A stretch of DNA of 51,015 nucleotides from VBAS01 sp035318985 (GTDB lineage Bacteria; Bacteroidota; Bacteroidia; Chitinophagales; Chitinophagaceae), in contig DATHDP010000040.1 in NCBI GenBank assembly GCA_035318985.1, forward strand, positions 1 to 51,015, given 5' to 3'. How positions within the stretch are numbered: position 1 is the first letter of the stretch; each line of letters begins with the position of its first letter. The position numbers were made by a program, and so were the translations under genes. The notes under the pieces were generated by a model. That model did not search any database, was not told the origin of the DNA, and saw only the letters and a program-made list of their open reading frames with translations. Positions 16,209 through 24,580 of this stretch are shown here, piece by piece.

Positions 16209-17522
16209 TTAAGGGGCAATTGTTTTTCTTCCTATGCTTTCATAATAAAATCCTAAGTCTTTCATTTGTGAAAGATCAAAGACATTTCTGCCATCAAAGA
16301 TCACCTTGCTTTTCATCCGCTGTGTCATTTTCTCAAAATCAGGTGTTCTGAATTCACTCCACTCTGTTGCAATGATCAATGCATCACAATTATTTAAAGC
16401 ATCATATTGATTCTCGGTAAAAGATATCTTGTCACCAACAACGTCTCTCACATTTTTCATTGCCTCAGGATCAAATGCGGCAACTGTTGCGCCTGCTTTC
16501 AATAATTCTTCAATAAGATAAAGAGCCGGTGCTTCCCGGATATCATCTGTATTTGGCTTAAAGGCCAGTCCCCAGAGAGCAATTTTCTTACCAGTCACAT
16601 TATTATTAAAATATTTTTTTATGCGGGGAATTAAATACACTTTCTGTTTTTCATTCACGTCCATCACCGCATCAAGTATCCTGAAATCATATTTAACATC
16701 AGATGCCGACTTGACCAATGCTTGTACATCTTTTGGGAAACAAGAACCGCCATAACCAATACCAGGAAATAAAAACCGTTTACCAATTCTTTCATCGCCG
16801 CCGATTCCACGACGAACCATATCAACATCTGCTCCCATTAACTCGCATAATCTTGCGATCTCATTCATGAATGAAATTTTTGTGGCAAGAAATGAGTTGG
16901 CTGCATACTTGGTGAGCTCAGCAGATCGTTCATCCATAAAAATTACTGGATTTCCCTGGCGAACAAAAGGTGCATAAAGATCTGCCATTATCTTTCTTGC
17001 TCTTTCCGATTCTGTACCGATCACTACCCTGTCAGGTTTCATAAAATCTTCCACCGCTACGCCTTCACGTAAAAATTCAGGGTTACTTACAACATCAAAT
17101 TCACCTTCACAATTTTTGGTGATCGCATCATGGACTTTTTCAGCAGTACCAACTGGCACAGTGCTTTTATCAACAATTACTTTATAGTCTTTTAATATTT
17201 TCCCTAGATCATTGGCGACACCTAAAATATATTTCAAATCGGCCGAGCCATCTTCTCCGGGTGGGGTGGGCAATGCAAGAAAAATAACTTTTGCATCCGC
17301 AATACCTTCTTCAAGGTTCGTTGTAAACTTCAATCTTTCTTCCCGCAAATTTCTTAAAAATAATTTTTCAAGTCCAGGTTCGTAGATCGTTATCTGCCCG
17401 TTTGATAGTTTTTCAACTTTGTTTTTATCAATATCAACGCATGTTACTGTGTTACCCGTTTCTGCAAAACAAGTACCTGTTACCAATCCAACATATCCTG
17501 TTCCAACGACTGCAATTTTCAT
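16209..17522 (-). CDS. ugd: UDP-glucose 6-dehydrogenase
   Basis: A 437-residue enzyme oxidising UDP-glucose to UDP-glucuronate with two NAD+. The N-terminal Rossmann motif is VVGTGYVGLVTGTCFAE. The catalytic cysteine is Cys261 in GYGGSCFPKDVQAL, with NPEFLREGVAVEDF and WGLAFKPNTDDIREAP also present. The length is normal. It is the second gene of the minus-strand operon, five bases after the DegT-type aminotransferase and nine bases before the UDP-glucuronate decarboxylase. Confidence 0.95.
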   Translation of the reverse strand: MKIAVVGTGYVGLVTGTCFAETGNTVTCVDIDKNKVEKLSNGQITIYEPGLEKLFLRNLREERLKFTTNLEEGIADAKVIFLALPTPPGEDGSADLKYILGVANDLGKILKDYKVIVDKSTVPVGTAEKVHDAITKNCEGEFDVVSNPEFLREGVAVEDFMKPDRVVIGTESERARKIMADLYAPFVRQGNPVIFMDERSAELTKYAANSFLATKISFMNEIARLCELMGADVDMVRRGIGGDERIGKRFLFPGIGYGGSCFPKDVQALVKSASDVKYDFRILDAVMDVNEKQKVYLIPRIKKYFNNNVTGKKIALWGLAFKPNTDDIREAPALYLIEELLKAGATVAAFDPEAMKNVRDVVGDKISFTENQYDALNNCDALIIATEWSEFRTPDFEKMTQRMKSKVIFDGRNVFDLSQMKDLGFYYESIGRKTIAP

Positions 17523-17527
17523 AAGAT

Positions 17528-18676
17528 TTATCTATTTATATATTCCAAAACTTTTGTTGTAATAAAATTTAATTGTTCATTGTCCATCTCTGTATGGATC
17601 GGTAATGAAATAACTCTTTTTGTAAGCCAATCAGTAACCGGTAATGAGACTTTAGCTGTTTCATAATGAGCAAACATTTGTTGCTGATGTCCCGGAACCG
17701 GGTAATAGATCATCGAAGGAATATTATGTTCAGCAAGAAAAGCATTTAATCCATCACGGTTCACATCATTAAGCAGTAATGTATATTGATGAAAAACATG
17801 ACTGCAATAAGATGCCCGGTAAGGTGTCGTGATCTTTGGATTATTTGCAAATGTTTTATCATAAAAATCAGCTACAGCTTGTCTTGCTTTTATGTAATCA
17901 TCAAGATGTTTCAATTTGATATTTAACACAGCGGCCTGTATCGTGTCAAGCCTGCTATTACAACCAACCATTTCATAATAATATCTTTTTCGCTGACCAT
18001 GATTGGCAACCATTTTCATTTTATCAGCTAAAGCATCATCATTGGTGAAAATAGCACCTGCATCACCATACGCTCCAAGATTTTTTGAAGGGAAAAAAGA
18101 AGTTGTTCCCACATGGCCTATAGTTCCCGTTTTCTTGCGAGGCGAAGCCGAAGCAATCTCGTCTTTTTTTGAGAAGTAATCCCCGCCAATTGCCTGGGCA
18201 TTATCTTCGATAACTATAAGATTATGTTTTTCAGCGATCGCCATTATTTCATCCAGGGGAGCTGAATGCCCATAAAGGTGAACAGGAACTATTGCTTTTG
18301 TTTTAGGAGTAATTGCTTTTTCTAATGCCGCCGGATCCATGCAAAATGTCTTCGGGTCAACTTCAACAAAAACTGGCGTAAGCCTAAGTAAAGCGATAAC
18401 CTCGGTCGTTGCAATAAAGGTAAAAGAAGGCGTGATCACTTCATCACCAGGTTTTAGATCCAGCGCCATCATTGCAATTTGAAGTGCATCAGTTCCATTG
18501 GCACAGGGAATAACATGTTTAACGCCGAGATAAGCAGAAAGATTATTTGCAAATTCCTGAACAGGTTTACCACCAATGAATGCAGTGCTTTCAATCACAT
18601 TCAGCACAGCTTCATCTACTTCTTTTTTAATTCTATGATACTGCCTTTTCAGGTCGACCATCTGGATAGGATGCAT
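17528..18676 (-). CDS. DegT/DnrJ/EryC1/StrS aminotransferase (3-oxo or 4-oxo nucleotide sugar)
   Basis: A 382-residue PLP aminotransferase for a keto nucleotide sugar, first gene of the polysaccharide precursor operon. It shows MVDLKRQY at the start, CANGTDALQIAM for cofactor phosphate binding, VIEDNAQAIGGDY with the Asp that contacts the PLP ring, and Schiff-base Lys198 in FFPSKNLGAYGDAG. The sequence is closest in feel to WbpE-type UDP-3-keto-GlcNAcA aminotransferases (inference), which would fit the UDP-HexNAc dehydrogenase downstream. Between YFSKK and KKTGTIG the protein carries an extra DEIASASPR stretch encoded by a GC-rich repeat-like segment (18135-18163). Confidence 0.9.
   Translation of the reverse strand: MHPIQMVDLKRQYHRIKKEVDEAVLNVIESTAFIGGKPVQEFANNLSAYLGVKHVIPCANGTDALQIAMMALDLKPGDEVITPSFTFIATTEVIALLRLTPVFVEVDPKTFCMDPAALEKAITPKTKAIVPVHLYGHSAPLDEIMAIAEKHNLIVIEDNAQAIGGDYFSKKDEIASASPRKKTGTIGHVGTTSFFPSKNLGAYGDAGAIFTNDDALADKMKMVANHGQRKRYYYEMVGCNSRLDTIQAAVLNIKLKHLDDYIKARQAVADFYDKTFANNPKITTPYRASYCSHVFHQYTLLLNDVNRDGLNAFLAEHNIPSMIYYPVPGHQQQMFAHYETAKVSLPVTDWLTKRVISLPIHTEMDNEQLNFITTKVLEYINR
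18135..18163 (-). repeat. GC-rich repeat-like insert inside the aminotransferase gene
   Basis: The minus-strand segment reading GACGAGATTGCTTCGGCTTC then GCCTCGCAA is GC-rich compared with its surroundings, contains near-palindromic CGAG/CTCG and CTTCG units, and resembles short dispersed repeats of the 'cgagattgcttcg...cctcgcaa' type that I recall from Bacteroidota genomes. It is read in frame as DEIASASPRK between two Lys-Lys pairs. No second copy is obvious in this window. Confidence 0.5.
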
Positions 18677-18746
18677 GGTAATTTCAGATTTCGGATTTAC
18701 GATTTCAAATTGATTTTGAGTTATCTCCGGCCCGGTTTAATGGGCG

Positions 18747-18754
18747 CAAAAATA
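18747..18754 (-). promoter_or_regulatory. TATTTTTG box of the nucleotide-sugar operon
   Basis: The minus strand reads TATTTTTG (consensus TAnnTTTG), 70 bases upstream of the first gene's start at 18676. This implies a leader of about 60 nt. No good -33 box is seen. Confidence 0.45.
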
Positions 18755-18785
18755 GTGAATTAAAGGTAGTTATCACATTTGCCTT

Positions 18786-18793
18786 TACATTTG
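18786..18793 (+). promoter_or_regulatory. TACATTTG box upstream of the Kdo transferase gene
   Basis: TACATTTG fits TAnnTTTG and lies 45 bases before the TTG start at 18838. It sits back-to-back with the minus-strand box at 18747-18754, so the 161-base gap is a divergent promoter region. Confidence 0.45.
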
Positions 18794-18837
18794 TTATCCT
18801 GTCCGACTGGCTGTTGGGATAGGATAAATTTTACAGA

Positions 18838-20091
18838 TTGACACTTTTCTTTTACAACATCTTTTTGTTACTGTATCGGGCTGCTATCCGTATAGTGTCC
18901 TTATGGAATAATAAGGCCAAGTTGTGGTTGAATGGGAGAAAGTATATTTTCGATCGGCTTAGGACTGAACTCCGGACTCAAGACTCCAAAATAATATGGT
19001 TTCATTGTTCATCACTTGGCGAATTTGAGCAAGGCCGGCCAGTTATTGAAAATCTCAGGAAACAAATTCCAAATTCCAAATTCCTTCTTACTTTCTTTTC
19101 TCCTTCCGGTTATGAAATAAGAAAAGATTATAAAGGCGTTGATTGGGTTTTCTATCTGCCGCTGGATTCAAAACGAAATGCACAACAATTTTTTGAAATC
19201 GTCAATCCATCGCTTGTTATTTTTGTTAAGTATGATTACTGGTATTACTATCTTACTGAATGTAAAAAAAGGGATATACCATTATTGATGGTGTCAGGAG
19301 TTTTTAGAAAAGATCAGCCTTTTTTTAAATGGTATGGCAATCTCCATCATAGCATGCTGAATTGTTTCACCCATTTTTTTGTCCAGGATAAAGAATCACT
19401 TCAATTATTATACTCTATTAATATAAATAATGTAACTGTTGCAGGCGACACCCGGTTTGACCGTGTGTCAGAAATTGCTGAGAACTTTACACCGATCGAA
19501 AAGATAGAGAAATTCTGCATCGGTTCGCCAGTTCTTGTTGCTGGTAGCACATGGCCAGAAGATGAAAAGCTTATCAAAGACGCTACGGCCAACTTTCCCG
19601 ATTTGAAGATCATCATTGCTCCGCATGAAATACATAAGGAACATATTGACCAATTGAAATCAGTTTTAACGGATGCAGTGCTCTATTCGCAGTTCGTAGC
19701 TCACAGCTCACCACCAACAACTTCAAACTGTCTCATCCTTGATAATATCGGGATGCTTTCAAAGCTTTATCATTATGCAACCATTACTTATGTTGGTGGC
19801 GGATTTAATAAAGGAATTCACAATACACTTGAGCCTGCTGTGTATGGCAAACCTGTTTTATTCGGGCCCAACTATAAGAAATTTAAAGAGGCAATTGGAT
19901 TGATCGAAACTGGTGGAGGAGTTTGTGTTAATTCAAACACTGAACTTACATCACAATTGAAAAAACTTCTAACTAATAAAGACATTCTGGAGTCAAGTAG
20001 CAAAAATTCATTTGAATTTGTAAAACAAAATAAAGGAGCTACAGAAAAGATCCTCCATTACATTAAGGCAAACCGTCTTTTGACCAACTGA
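18838..20091 (+). CDS. waaA: 3-deoxy-D-manno-octulosonic acid (Kdo) transferase
   Basis: A 417-residue membrane-anchored glycosyltransferase (GT30) that adds Kdo from CMP-Kdo to the lipid A precursor. It shows an N-terminal hydrophobic anchor (LTLFFYNIFLLLYR), then WFHCSSLGEFEQGRPVIE with the conserved Glu, and the GT-B C-terminal half with VAGSTWPEDE, IAPHEIHKEHI, YVGGGFNKGIHNTLEPA and FGPNYKKFKEA. The frame has no ATG between the upstream in-frame stop (18820-18822) and the conserved start, so translation must begin at the TTG at 18838. The 3' end overlaps the convergent gene at 20058 by 34 bases. Confidence 0.93.
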   Translation: MTLFFYNIFLLLYRAAIRIVSLWNNKAKLWLNGRKYIFDRLRTELRTQDSKIIWFHCSSLGEFEQGRPVIENLRKQIPNSKFLLTFFSPSGYEIRKDYKGVDWVFYLPLDSKRNAQQFFEIVNPSLVIFVKYDYWYYYLTECKKRDIPLLMVSGVFRKDQPFFKWYGNLHHSMLNCFTHFFVQDKESLQLLYSININNVTVAGDTRFDRVSEIAENFTPIEKIEKFCIGSPVLVAGSTWPEDEKLIKDATANFPDLKIIIAPHEIHKEHIDQLKSVLTDAVLYSQFVAHSSPPTTSNCLILDNIGMLSKLYHYATITYVGGGFNKGIHNTLEPAVYGKPVLFGPNYKKFKEAIGLIETGGGVCVNSNTELTSQLKKLLTNKDILESSSKNSFEFVKQNKGATEKILHYIKANRLLTN

Positions 20092-20723
20092 TAGAAATGT
20101 TTTACTATTTCTTTAGTGTCATCCCACCCAAGTTTGATCTTTAATTCACGATTCATCCAATATTCTGCTTCGGGGTAAATATTAAAACTGTTAATAGTTT
20201 TTATGCTGCGCTCATACATTGGTTCATCACCGCGAAACAACTCGCTTATAAAAACAAACCGATCATTTATACCGATGCCTTTACGGAGGTCGCGGATAGG
20301 TGTCTCCTTTAATGAATGCAATAATTCAGTTCTGTTTTCTTTCAATCGGTCGTTAAAAGATTCCTGTTGCTCCACCGCTTCATTGACCTCTTTTCCAATT
20401 TTATATTGTGAAAATGTAGGAATCTCATTCATCGGGTCAAAATGAAGATCAAGCTGGCTCTTTGGCTTTGATTTTATTTTAGGAACTGAAATAACCTCCT
20501 CTTCCTCCTCGACTTCTTTTTTTATAATTGAAACAGGTGCTATTGCGACAGGCGTTGGTAATACTACTGACACTTTTGAAGTGCCTAATGTTCTTGCTGA
20601 AGTTTTTTGTAATTGATTTAATTCAGATTGCAATAATTGAAGCGTCATCTGCATTTGAGAGACATCAGCATTTTGCTTTATTTGTTCCTGCAAACGGTTA
20701 ATCAAAGTCTGAATTCTTTCCAT
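20058..20723 (-). CDS. Uncharacterised protein with N-terminal coiled coil
   Basis: A 221-residue cytoplasmic protein. Residues 1-45 form a probable coiled coil (RIQTLINRLQEQIKQ...), residues 50-95 are a low-complexity Pro/Val/Glu linker including EEEEE, and the C-terminal part (~125-221) looks folded and conserved: RDLRKGIGINDRFVFISELFRGDEPMYE, then NSFNIYPEAEYWM. I have seen this C-terminal pattern only in Bacteroidota hypothetical proteins and know of no function. Its last codons overlap waaA on the other strand. Confidence 0.8.
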   Translation of the reverse strand: MERIQTLINRLQEQIKQNADVSQMQMTLQLLQSELNQLQKTSARTLGTSKVSVVLPTPVAIAPVSIIKKEVEEEEEVISVPKIKSKPKSQLDLHFDPMNEIPTFSQYKIGKEVNEAVEQQESFNDRLKENRTELLHSLKETPIRDLRKGIGINDRFVFISELFRGDEPMYERSIKTINSFNIYPEAEYWMNRELKIKLGWDDTKEIVKHFYQLVKRRFALM

Positions 20724-20847
20724 TTGTTTATACTACTTTTGACCGCGGATAAAAGGATTTTAAAGTTTACGGAGACTCGCAAAAATTGTTCCGTCTTTAA
20801 AATTACAAACAGTTTACCAACAATTATAATAATACCAGATTTTAACG

Positions 20848-21411
20848 ATGTTTATAGAACCTAATATTAAAGGTGACCGGCGTGGGTGGATCGAAGTGAT
20901 TTGCGGATCAATGTTTAGTGGAAAAACCGAAGAACTTATACGAAGGTTGAAAAGAGTCAAAATTGCTAACCTTAAAACGGAGATATTCAAGCCAGCCATT
21001 GATGTTCGTTATGACGAGATCAAGATAGTTTCCCATGATGAAAATGCGATACAATCCACTCCAGTAGACAATTCCCAACAAATCTTGCTGCTCGCCGGAG
21101 ATGTTGATGTAGTTGGAATTGATGAAGCCCAATTTTTTGATCCGGAGATCGCCAATGTCTGCGATGAACTTGCTTTTCGTGGCATCAGGGTGATCGTTGC
21201 GGGTCTTGATATGGATTATCTGGGCAACCCATTTGGCCAAATTCCTAATCTTTTGTCAAAAGCTGATTATATCACCAAGCTTCATGCAATTTGTGTCCGC
21301 TGTGGCAATATTGCGAATTACAGCTATCGCAAAGTTCCAAACGATGACCAAGTAATGCTTGGCGCAAAAGATGTTTACGAACCAAGATGCAGAACATGTT
21401 ATAAACTTTAA
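20848..21411 (+). CDS. tdk: Thymidine kinase
   Basis: A 187-residue type II thymidine kinase that phosphorylates thymidine with ATP in nucleotide salvage. The P-loop GSMFSGKT is at residues 20-27. GIDEAQFFD carries the Walker B and catalytic region, and VAGLDMDYLGNPFG is the substrate lasso region. Structural zinc is held by CVRCG and CRTCYK near the C-terminus. The stop overlaps the start of ccmB (TAATG), indicating translational coupling. Confidence 0.96.
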   Translation: MFIEPNIKGDRRGWIEVICGSMFSGKTEELIRRLKRVKIANLKTEIFKPAIDVRYDEIKIVSHDENAIQSTPVDNSQQILLLAGDVDVVGIDEAQFFDPEIANVCDELAFRGIRVIVAGLDMDYLGNPFGQIPNLLSKADYITKLHAICVRCGNIANYSYRKVPNDDQVMLGAKDVYEPRCRTCYKL

Positions 21412-22067
21412 TGAATTCAGCCCGCCATATATATATTCTTATCAAAAAAGATCTGCTCCTTGAAGTAAGACAGCAGTATAGTTTCTATGGTATACTCTTA
21501 TATATTATTGCAACAATTTTTGTTTTGTATATGACCATAAGAGAACCGGAAGCTAAGGTTTGGAATGGATTGTTTTGGGTGATTCAATTGTTTATTTGCA
21601 TAAATGCAGTTGCGAAAAGTTTTTTACAAGAAACCCGTGGTCGCATGCTTTATTTTTATTCCATCGTAAACCCCAGGGATTTTATTCTTGCAAAGCTTGT
21701 GTTCAACTCAGTGCTTATGTTGTTAATGAGTTTTCTGAGTATCTTGCTTTTCTCTCTTTTTTTAGGCAACCCTGTTCAAAAAGTGCTTCCATTTATTGGA
21801 TTAGTATTACTCGGGGGATGGAGTCTTAGCCTTGTTTTTACATTTCTTTCTGCTATTGCTGCAAAGGCGCAACAAAATGCAGCTATTATGGCAATACTGG
21901 GCTTTCCAATTATTATCCCTCAGTTAATGCTGCTAATGCAGCTTGCCAATACTGTTTTTAGTGATAAAATGGGAATAGCATATTCTACTTTGCTTCTGAT
22001 TGTAGCGCTTGATGTACTTGTCGTAATGCTTGCAGTCATCCTTTTTCCGTTTTTATGGAAAGATTGA
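21411..22067 (+). CDS. ccmB: Heme exporter permease CcmB
   Basis: A 218-residue inner-membrane protein with about six hydrophobic helices. It has the CcmB hallmarks KKDLLLEVRQQ near the N-terminus, KSFLQETRGRMLYFYSIVNPRDFILAK, and FPIIIPQLML. In cytochrome c maturation CcmB forms the membrane part of an ABC complex with CcmA and works with CcmC and CcmD on the heme-CcmE intermediate. It is coupled to tdk by a one-base overlap. CcmA is not in the window. Confidence 0.92.
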   Translation: MNSARHIYILIKKDLLLEVRQQYSFYGILLYIIATIFVLYMTIREPEAKVWNGLFWVIQLFICINAVAKSFLQETRGRMLYFYSIVNPRDFILAKLVFNSVLMLLMSFLSILLFSLFLGNPVQKVLPFIGLVLLGGWSLSLVFTFLSAIAAKAQQNAAIMAILGFPIIIPQLMLLMQLANTVFSDKMGIAYSTLLLIVALDVLVVMLAVILFPFLWKD

Positions 22068-22121
22068 TGACTTATTCAAAATTCCTTAATGTTTCTTTTC
22101 TATTCATTATTCCTTTACCCT

Positions 22122-22129
22122 TATTTTTG
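22122..22129 (+). promoter_or_regulatory. TATTTTTG box upstream of ccmC
   Basis: TATTTTTG matches TAnnTTTG and lies 61 bases before the ccmC start in the 123-base gap after ccmB. ccmC, ccmD and perhaps gdhA could therefore have their own promoter. Confidence 0.5.
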
Positions 22130-22190
22130 CAATCACTTATTTATAGCTGCGCCTGTCGCAGTTTTCCTATGACGAACCACAAATTTTTAT

Positions 22191-22886
22191 ATGCGTAAAT
22201 CCTGGTGGAAAATTCTGGGTGTTTTGCTTCTTGTTTACACATTTATTGCGGGCTTGCTTATTGAGGTACCCCGAAACCCGCAATTAGAGGAAACTATACG
22301 TAATCTTTTCTTTCATGTATGTATGTGGTTTGGCATGATGATCTTGTTCATTGTTTCATTTGTTCGTGCAATCATGTATTTAAGAACAAGCAAACCGATC
22401 CATGATATAGCATCCCGTCAATATGCAGGTGTAGGGATTTTATTTGGCTTGCTTGGTTATTTAACAGGCGCCATTTGGATGAGTTATACATGGATCGATT
22501 CAAATAAGTCTGTTTTCAATTCTTTTGATACTATTGCCCGCGAACCAAAATTGATCGGTGCTGCTATTGCATTGCTTGTGTACGCCGCCTATCTTGTATT
22601 GAGAGATTCAATTCAGGATATAGATAAAAAAGCGAGGATCAGTGCTGTTTACAACATCTTTGCATTTGCCATGCTTTTTCCTTCCATATGGATCATTCCA
22701 CGATTATTAGATAGCTTACATCCCGGTGGTAGCGAGGGAAATCCCGCACTTGATCCCGGAAGTGCTTCTGCAAACATGCGGCTCGTTTTTTATCCGGCCA
22801 TTGCAGGATGGACATTGATCGGTGTATGGATCGCAACACTTAAGATCAGGATGAAAATTTTATATGAACAAAAATTATCACAATGA
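22191..22886 (+). CDS. ccmC: CcmC-family heme handling protein
   Basis: A 231-residue protein with six predicted membrane helices, which in the family delivers heme to CcmE in the periplasm. The two axial-ligand histidines expected for the family are plausible at FFHVCMW and DSLHPGG. The periplasmic tryptophan-rich loop (WGTWWVWD in proteobacteria) is remodelled here to TGAIWMSYTWID followed by a polar stretch SNKSVFNSFDT before the next helix (LIGAAIALLVYAAY). The frame overlaps ccmD by four bases (ATGA). The CcmC family call is firm because of the flanking ccmB and ccmD. Confidence 0.88.
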   Translation: MRKSWWKILGVLLLVYTFIAGLLIEVPRNPQLEETIRNLFFHVCMWFGMMILFIVSFVRAIMYLRTSKPIHDIASRQYAGVGILFGLLGYLTGAIWMSYTWIDSNKSVFNSFDTIAREPKLIGAAIALLVYAAYLVLRDSIQDIDKKARISAVYNIFAFAMLFPSIWIIPRLLDSLHPGGSEGNPALDPGSASANMRLVFYPAIAGWTLIGVWIATLKIRMKILYEQKLSQ

Positions 22887-23083
22887 AAAAATTGATCTCC
22901 ATTTTGACTTTTATATTTCTTGCATTCTTTGCAAATGCGCAGGATGTAAAGATGGCTGATATAATGAAAGAGAATGGAAAAATATATGTGGTAATCGCTG
23001 TGATGCTGACAATACTTGCAGGACTTGTATTGTATCTTATTCGACTCGACAGAAAAATTTCCAAACTGGAAAAAAATAAATAA
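22883..23083 (+). CDS. ccmD: CcmD-like small membrane protein
   Basis: A 66-residue protein with a signal-like N-terminus (LISILTFIFLAFFANAQ), a single membrane helix (VVIAVMLTILAGLVLYLI) and a basic tail RLDRKISKLEKNK. This is the topology and position of CcmD, the small subunit that helps release holo-CcmE from CcmABC. The assignment rests on position, size and the LIRLDRKISKLE tail. It overlaps ccmC by four bases. Confidence 0.82.
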   Translation: MKKLISILTFIFLAFFANAQDVKMADIMKENGKIYVVIAVMLTILAGLVLYLIRLDRKISKLEKNK

Positions 23084-23112
23084 ACTCATTTTTTTAATTA
23101 AATGCTTGCCAT

Positions 23113-24522
23113 ATGTCTGACTATAGTTTTTTTGGAGCGGTTTCTAAAAGTTTTGATAAAGCCGCAAAATTCACGCAATGGGATTCAGGCTTACTTGAAC
23201 AGATAAAACAATGTAACGCTGTTTACCGGATGAACTTTCCGGTAAAGATCGACGATAAGATAGAAGTTATTAAAGCGTATCGTGTACAACACAGTCATCA
23301 CAAGACTCCCTGTAAAGGCGGGATCCGTTTCTCTACCGCTGTAAACCTAGATGAAGTGATGGCACTTGCTGCGTTGATGACTTTTAAATGTGCCATTGTA
23401 AATGTTCCTTTTGGTGGCGCCAAGGGCGGTATCAGCATTGATCCCAAAAAATATACAGCTTACCAATTGGAGAATATTACCAGGCGATATACTGCCGAGT
23501 TGATCAAAAAGAATTTTATAGGACCTGGTACAGATGTTCCCGCACCAGATTACGGAACAGGAGAAAGAGAGATGGCATGGATCCTTGATACCTATTCATC
23601 CATGCGGCCTGGCGATATTGATGCAGCTGGTTGTGTTACTGGTAAACCTGTTACACAAGGTGGTGTTCGTGGAAGAAGAGAAGCAACAGGACTTGGTGTT
23701 TTTTATGGAATACGTGAAGTGTGCAAAATGGCCGATGTTATGAAGAAATTGGGATTAACAACAGGTGTGGAAGGTAAAAGAGTTATTGTACAAGGATTGG
23801 GTAATGTTGGATATCATGCTGCGAAATTTTTCCGTGAAGGCGGCGCTAAGCTCATATGTCTTGCAGAGCATGATGGGGCTGTTTTTTCTGAAAGCGGATT
23901 AAATGAAGAAGAAGTATTTCAGCATAAAAAGAAAACTGGTTCAATAAAAGATTTCCCGGGAGCAAAATTTATTTCCACAAGTGCAGAAGCATTGGAACTT
24001 GAGTGTGATATTTTAATTCCTGCTGCATTAGAAAATGTGATCAATGGTGAAAATGCACCAAGAGTAAAAGCAAAGATCATTGGCGAAGGCGCCAATGGCC
24101 CTCTTACTCCGGAAGCTGATGAAGTGTTTGTACAAAGAGGAATATTAGTAATACCTGATATGTATTTAAATGCTGGTGGTGTTACTGTAAGTTATTTTGA
24201 ATGGCTGAAAAACCTGAGCCATGTTCGTTACGGAAGAATGGAAAAAAGATTTACTGAAAATCTGAATGCACACATATTGGGAACAATTGAAGACCTTACC
24301 GCTAAAAAAGTGAGTGATCGTGAAAGAGAATTCATCCTGCATGGTCCTGAAGAAGCTGATCTTGTTTATAGTGGCTTGGAAGAAACAATGATCACCGCCA
24401 CACATGAGATAATGAATGCATGGAAAAACAATCCTAAGATACCAGATATGCGTACGGCTGCATATGTAGTTGCGATCGATAAAGTAGCAACCAGCTACAA
24501 TGAGCTCGGTATTTTCCCATAA
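23113..24522 (+). CDS. gdhA: Glu/Leu/Phe/Val-type glutamate dehydrogenase
   Basis: A 469-residue cytoplasmic enzyme interconverting glutamate with 2-oxoglutarate and ammonia. It shows the substrate and catalytic region KGGIRFS...LAALMTFKCAIVNVPFGGAKGG (Lys104 in GGAKGG), the GPGTDVPAPDYGT loop and the Rossmann motif VQGLGNVGYHAAKFF. The C-terminus is longer than the ~420-residue hexameric clostridial form, with a Tyr/Arg-rich tail after ITATHEIM. It lies 29 bases after ccmD and is closed by a strong terminator. Leucine or phenylalanine dehydrogenase is less likely given the length. Confidence 0.93.
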   Translation: MSDYSFFGAVSKSFDKAAKFTQWDSGLLEQIKQCNAVYRMNFPVKIDDKIEVIKAYRVQHSHHKTPCKGGIRFSTAVNLDEVMALAALMTFKCAIVNVPFGGAKGGISIDPKKYTAYQLENITRRYTAELIKKNFIGPGTDVPAPDYGTGEREMAWILDTYSSMRPGDIDAAGCVTGKPVTQGGVRGRREATGLGVFYGIREVCKMADVMKKLGLTTGVEGKRVIVQGLGNVGYHAAKFFREGGAKLICLAEHDGAVFSESGLNEEEVFQHKKKTGSIKDFPGAKFISTSAEALELECDILIPAALENVINGENAPRVKAKIIGEGANGPLTPEADEVFVQRGILVIPDMYLNAGGVTVSYFEWLKNLSHVRYGRMEKRFTENLNAHILGTIEDLTAKKVSDREREFILHGPEEADLVYSGLEETMITATHEIMNAWKNNPKIPDMRTAAYVVAIDKVATSYNELGIFP

Positions 24523-24545
24523 AATAAACCAATACTAACTGCCGG

Positions 24546-24577
24546 TCCCTTTCATGAAAATGGAAGGGATTTTTTTA
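24546..24577 (+). terminator. Terminator of the ccm-gdhA unit
   Basis: TCCCTTTCAT pairs with ATGGAAGGGA (one mismatch) around GAAA and is followed by seven T residues. It ends three bases before the stop of the convergent gene at 24581. Confidence 0.85.
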
Positions 24578-24580
24578 TTA

